Shown: piece by piece, positions 59,113-64,000 of the stretch | Numbering within the stretch: the stretch's first letter is position 1 | How the letters are laid out: every line of letters begins with the position of its first letter | DNA from: Isoetes taiwanensis | Lineage: Eukaryota; Streptophyta; Lycopodiopsida; Isoetales; Isoetaceae | Assembly (NCBI GenBank): GCA_021234155.1 | Contig: JAJEKV010000100.1 | Location: forward strand, 906,116 to 970,115 | Length of the DNA stretch: 64,000 nucleotides | Direction: 5' to 3' | Notes under the pieces: model-generated | The model's database searches: none | Told to the model about the DNA's origin: nothing | What the model saw: the letters and a program-made list of their open reading frames with translations, nothing else | Made by a program: the position numbers and the translations under genes

Positions 59113-60749
59113 GCTCGGTTAATTTAAAACCTATCTTTGATAGTGTCTCAAATTATCCGCATACTAACATTTGGGTAAGAATCGTGGAGGCGGATCGGAA
59201 AAATACAACTTGGCCGCATAACATCTCGGATAGGGCACAAAGACATGGCCCTTGGTAAGCAATAAGGATACACCACGTAACATTGTGGAAAAATGGTGTG
59301 TGCATTTTCGAGCATGGGCAAGATAGCCTAGTTGGTGGTCTACCCTACTCAAAGACAAGCATAGCGGGCAAGACGGAATAACATGACGAGATGTGAAAAT
59401 AAGGGCATGACCCAAGAAGGTTTGTTTTAGAAATAATTGAGCTTTGTTTTAGAAACATTTGAGGAGACACGTAGTATTAAGATGTTATACGGTATGTGGG
59501 TGGCATCTCTAGTCTTAATGATGGAGCCAAGTTCTGGGCTAAGGAGAATTAAAATATCGTAAAGTCTTATCTAGACTAATCTGCACCTCCCCTATAAAGA
59601 AATATGGCTGCCTGCCAAAGTTAATGCCTAAGGGCATAAATACAATGCCTATGGGCATAAATACAAGGTTGAACACATCTTTGGACACCAAGAAGATGGA
59701 AATTAAACAAGCAAGGGTGGACATTATAAAAACGCAGAGGTGACCACAAGCAAGGTATAGTTGGCAAAATATTTTCAGGATGGCAAAGGCATGGCCCTAC
59801 ATGAGTAATAGATTAAAGCATTTTCACATTTATGGCTATGGCTAGGAGACATAAAAGAAGATGAACGTACTGCACGAGATGCATATGGGAAGGACTAACA
59901 CATAGCATATGTTCAAGATAATTGCTCGAATGTTATGCCCAAAGAGGTTGCCTAGTCTACCAAACAAGAGCATGTTGGTAAAGCTTGAATAACATGAGAG
60001 GTTGCAACATAGGTGCATATGATCTATCGCATTTGAGTATATTCTCGCATAACATCTCCGGATAGCACACAAGGACATGACCCTAAAGAAGTAATAAGAG
60101 CAAAGATAGCATACAAGAGAAGTTAACCGACATGTAACTTAGGTTCGTGATATCGTTTTTGCAATGTTAAGCCTAGATGGCGGTCCGCTCTACTCAAAGA
60201 CAAGCACAAAGTGGCAAGAATGAACAACACGGGGAGATGTAAAACAAGGGCGGTGCCCATAAAATGTTATCTTTAGCAATAACCGATAAACCATGTAGCA
60301 TTAAAATGTTTAAGTGTATAGGTTCAAAGATCTCCGGTCTTAAATTCTTGGTGGGCTTGTTTTTTACGGGCTAAGGAGAATCACAAATTTGTAGGGTCTC
60401 CTCTAGACTAATATGCACTTTCCCCATAAGGGAATATGGTTTTCCGTTAAAATTAATGCTTATGGGCATAATTGCAAAGTTTGACACAAGCTGTGCACCA
60501 GAAGGATGGAAATTAAACAAGCAAAGGTGGACAATTTCTTTTTAAAAAATATGTAGAGGTGACTAGAAGCCAGATATAAGGGGCATAACATTTTCGGATT
60601 GCATAAACCATGAAAAATGCTGGTTTTTTTTACATACTAACATTTGGGTAACATTCGTGAGATAGAACAGAAAAAATACAATACTGGATGTTTAGGGCTC
60701 GTGTATCTCTAGGACGAATCTCCCAGAGGCCCTAAGTTCTGATAATGGC
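59113..60749 (+). repeat. tandem unit C, truncated (about 1.6 kb)
   Basis: It matches the first 1.6 kb of units A and B up to CTAAGTTCTGATAATGGC, then jumps into dispersed repeat family 2 (CAAAGCACCATTCATTGG). It carries the heaviest load of CAG/CTG changes. Confidence 0.9.
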
Positions 60750-61345
60750 CAAAGCACCATTCATTGGAAAGCTCTCGATGAGAGGAATCCAATGGCGTGG
60801 GTCCCACCTTCATCCGACCCCTCTACCACAAGCTACGTGCCTTTAAATGCGATTAAACAAAAGGAAGCTTCTGAGAAAGTCTAATCATAAATGTTTTGCC
60901 ACCTCATCACTTTTTTTATTAATAAAGGTGACACCCTTTTATTAATGAAGGTGACACCTCACCTCCTTTTAAAAAAAAATCAATTTAATATTAAAAAGTT
61001 AATGGATAGGATTTGTGCTCACCTTTTGATCTAACGGTTAAGATCTGCTACACCAAACTCACCTTAAGGGACCTTCCTTGCACCTTCCTTACAAAAAATC
61101 AAGGGCTAGGATTTATCCTCCCCCTTTGATCCAACGGTCCGGGGATGTGGTGCATGCCTCCATGCATGACCCATGCATGCCTCTATGCATGCCCATAAGG
61201 AATGGATGGCCCTGATGCTGCCATCTCACTGGCCCCACCTTAAATGGATGGCATCCGGGCATGTATGAATCAAACACATTATATAGAAAAGTTTCATGAT
61301 ATACCTTTATATATATAACTGATATATATATATATATACAAGTTT
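60750..61345. repeat. dispersed repeat family 2, copy at 61 kb
   Basis: It aligns from CAAAGCACCATTCATTGGAA to TATATATACAAGT with 33980-34590, with scattered substitutions. The right flank TTTTTGTACTATAAATGGGT matches 24540 and 8925. Confidence 0.88.
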
Positions 61346-61852
61346 TTGTACTATAAATGGGTCTATGAACTATGGTTTACGAAATATGGGAACAAAATTC
61401 ATGAGATTTCTCTATATAGAATCTTCAACTATAAGTGTCACTTTTTTTATTATCAACTGTCTACATGTTACCTTTAGTTGAACTCCTTCAAAAGAGTGAG
61501 AATTGTAGAGATTGTCATAAGTTATAATGTGTCGTACAACCTTCATTCCTCTACCTTGTTATAAATTTCCTAAAATTCTATAAGATTCCTTGACGTTTAC
61601 TAAGGTCCCATTAAGACCCCCCATTATACTGCAAATGTTCTTCAATATTATGTATAGAACCCCTTAAATATCTTTTAGCTTCTGTACTCAACGTAGAAGA
61701 TTTACCTACATTCACTTAAGATGCCTCTAGATTTCCTAATGTTCCCTTAAGATTCCATTAGATCCCTCAAAATCAACCAATCAAAGATCGGGTCAACCCT
61801 CATGTCAACATCTGTCAATTCCTAGTCAAAGCGCAACATTTTTCTATTAGCA

Positions 61853-62050
61853 CTAGTTACGGTGCCCAGCGTTGCTGGGCATAGTTTCAAAACCTGTAAA
61901 TGATAGGCCGTCAAATCTGGGCAAGCTATATTCAAATCGGCCTTTTGATCCATCCAACCACCATGATGTACACTAAGACTAAAACAAACCCTCACGGTGG
62001 CCGTCAGAACAGTATAATGAGGGCTTTATCAATTGTAGTGAGAGTATAAT
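61853..62050 (-). mobile_element. candidate small Helitron (3' end well defined)
   Basis: On the minus strand, GCCCAGC-AAC-GCTGGGC (61864-61880) forms a perfect 7-bp GC-rich hairpin, followed after 7 bases by CTAG and a T. This matches the plant Helitron 3' end rule: a hairpin shortly upstream of CTRR, inserted before T. The 5' end is uncertain. A TCTCACTACAATTGATAAAG stretch near 62050 (minus) has a plausible TC start, but the preceding base is not the expected A. If correct, this is a non-autonomous element of about 200 bp. Confidence 0.5.
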
Positions 62051-62535
62051 ATGTGCCTTCCAATCATATCATGTTTACAATACTGCTTAATAGCCACAAT
62101 AGATGAACCCATTCATATCATCCTATTATTCTAGAGCTTTCTAGATGATGAACTGCCCTAGATGATGAATTGCCAATAATTAATGTTAAGGCTTGCAAAC
62201 ATCTCTTATAGGAACAGCCAACTGACAATTAAGTTCGTTAACAGGACACATGCGGACGCTGCATGCCTTTGTTCAATAGACTCATTGGTACATGGTGGAT
62301 TCGATAAATGGGGTGGATTTGAGAAAAGGAGTCGATTTGCATTGTCGTGTTGCTTCCAAACCAACTTACCAATGCATTACCAACCATCGATGCTATGATT
62401 GTACCCATTATTACCTGCCACTCATCTTATAAATTATTACTGGAGATTGAACCATAGACATGGTGTGGATCATTTTAAGTTAGATAATATAGCAAGTGCC
62501 ACAATATCTACAGAAAAGTTATTTAGTATAAAAGT

Positions 62536-62620
62536 CGTTGGTTCGTTGAAAACATAAGGTTCTACTGGTTGGGCATCTCGTTGGTTCGTTGAAAACATAA
62601 GGTTCTACTGGTTGGGCATG
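62536..62620. repeat. 43-bp tandem duplication
   Basis: The unit CGTTGGTTCGTTGAAAACAT... occurs at 62536-62578 and 62579-62620 with one or two differences. TGTCATGTACAGGATAGAGA is then repeated at about 62627-62668. Confidence 0.85.
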
Positions 62621-62929
62621 CATTGTCATGTACAGGATAGAGACTATTTGTCATGTACAGGATAGAGATGATCATATCTTCACTGACAATACCCACAAAG
62701 CTACATCTGTTAAAAAAATATACACTCAATGTCGGATGCCAAAATGAGATTAGCACCTCCAAATTCATGCAGAGGACATGCTGTTCAGAGTGTGCACAGG
62801 CAGCTTGACAGGCTACTTACATATGCATATCATGCTAACATGCTGATGGTGCTTGCAACGTTGATAATAAATTACATATTTATTAACTTTAAAACGTATG
62901 TAAAACACATCAAGGTTTGAAGTTGCACC

Positions 62930-63335
62930 CCAATAAAATATCTGACTTGAAATATCAGTAGAGATACCAAAGCCAAACAATCAGACGCTTTATCTAAAGA
63001 AGCCTCAAATAGGCCCCAACATTGATGACAACAATTTTTTGGGGGTTTACGCTGCTCTTCCCAACGGAGTCCCCTAGATCCTCCACAATACATCCTACCA
63101 ATTCTGTGTGCGTAAGAGCATAGCAACTTGCCTACTCAGACAACACCTAAGCAGTTCAGGAGGTTGAGCAAATTGTGTGCCTTACAAACATTTAACATAC
63201 TCCAGGATTAAGTGAGGCAATAGAAGAATCATCACGAATGAATAACATAGATAAATGAATGCTAGGAATGATGCTGAAAGGAAAATACCTGGATCTAGAA
63301 CCTGACAAAATGCCTGTGTCATTGGCTGACCTGCA
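62930..63335 (-). other. possible minus-strand exons, unassigned
   Basis: A 42-base segment at 63290-63331 lies between TTTTCAGTGCAG and GTATTTTCC on the minus strand and reads QPMTQAFCQVLDP in one frame. Lower down, 63010-63120 has an open stretch with ELVGCIVEDLGDSVGKSS. I do not recognise a family, and the join is unproven. Confidence 0.25.
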
Positions 63336-63360
63336 CTGAAAAGAATATCGTATTGCATCA

Positions 63361-63790
63361 GATGCAGTTCATACCTCTGGTGTAGATATATATAGGATTC
63401 AGCAATGGTTCATCGACCAAGCCAAAACCTATGAGGCATAAATCCGCAGCATCCAGCTTTATAACCCATCAGATCCATGCCTTATAAGCACAGAAAGTAC
63501 ACATGATTTTTCTCCATGGAAAGATTAGAACGTGAGCTCCATATTCTGCTCGGCATCATATCAAAACTCAGAACTCAAATCTAAAATCTACAGAACTCAA
63601 TGCTCAGATTCAAAACTGTTTCAGATGCTCAGTGACGGTTTCAGATGCAGTTCATACCTCTGGAGTAAATAGATATAGGATTCAACAATGGATCAAGCCA
63701 AACTCTGTGAGGCATAAACCCGCAACATCCAGCCTTATAGTCATCAGATCCATGACTTATAAGCATGGGAAGTGCCTGTTCAAGCAAGCG
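63361..63790. repeat. two-copy direct repeat, spacing about 285 bp
   Basis: TGCAGTTCATACCTCTGG occurs at 63364 and 63647. Each is followed by about 130 bp of similar sequence (TATAGGATTCA, GAGGCATAAA, CATCCAGC, TCAGATCCATG, CTTATAAGCA) with many small differences. Confidence 0.75.
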
Positions 63791-64000
63791 CCCATGTTGG
63801 CGCCGTACAAATTCTTGGCCATAGCCTCTACCTACCAAGCCCATGCCCTGACCATTAAGCTCTGTGGTATTATGGGAATGACGTACGTCGATTCAGTAGT
63901 GCAACGGAAGAAGGACAGAGGAGGAGAGAAAATTGCAACGAAAATAAAACCTAGAAAAACTTAGAGGTGAAAGATCTCGACCTTTAGATTTGGCACGGAC

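Noticed and set aside
63632-63964. 110-codon plus-strand frame near the right edge
   Set aside because: Its first part is a diverged copy of 63361-63500, which is not open in the same way; no domain features.

Overview
This window looks like nuclear DNA of a land plant, AT-rich and crowded with transposons. The reasons are split genes with GT/AG introns, an intact hAT transposon, a full-length Ty1/copia element with a plant initiator-Met tRNA primer site, long (TA)n tracts, a pentatricopeptide-repeat (PPR) relic and a Pur-alpha fragment. The PPR relic has a style I associate with seed-free vascular plants, but the species cannot be fixed from the sequence.

Layout. 1-3.5 kb: unassigned DNA, an AT-rich tandem repeat and a poly(A)-ended retroposon-like tail. 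3.55-8.5 kb: the best gene, a four-exon D-amino-acid-oxidase-like gene whose reading frame is intact after splicing. A complete hAT transposon (3827-7358, 8-bp target duplication, 13-bp perfect terminal repeats, 747-residue open transposase) sits inside its first intron. 9.78-10.72 kb: a 159-bp foldback element beside a second inverted-repeat element. 11.0-16.3 kb: a complete copia element on the minus strand with 5-bp target duplication and very similar LTRs but broken frames. 16.3-24.2 kb: low-repeat DNA with scattered exon-like pieces, including a phytocyanin-like relic and two spliced terminal exons of an unknown gene. 24.2-24.5, 31.3-31.9 and 42.3-42.8 kb: copies of one dispersed repeat family with a roughly 95-bp module and a (TA)n core. 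27.6-31.0 kb: remains of a DPH6-like gene (diphthine-ammonia ligase, RidA-type part) with a tandemly duplicated exon. 31.9-34.6 kb: quasi-periodic GATTC arrays and an 897-bp tandem duplication. 36.6-38.1 kb: PPR pseudogene and Pur-alpha fragment. 39.6-40.1 kb: an 88-bp hairpin just upstream of a small orphan ORF. 44.2-60.75 kb: a tandem array of roughly 4.1-4.5-kb units carrying exons of an unrecognised gene family, interrupted by a GATTC block that holds an intronless copy of one exon pair. 60.75-64 kb: a dispersed repeat, a candidate Helitron end and exon-like fragments.

The genes do not form a pathway. The main themes are nested transposition, tandem duplication and capture or decay of gene fragments. 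A second theme is that differences between recent repeat copies concentrate at CAG/CTG (CHG) sites in a way that does not look like ordinary mutation. This could reflect methylation-linked sequencing error, so small frameshifts in the repeats should be read with care.
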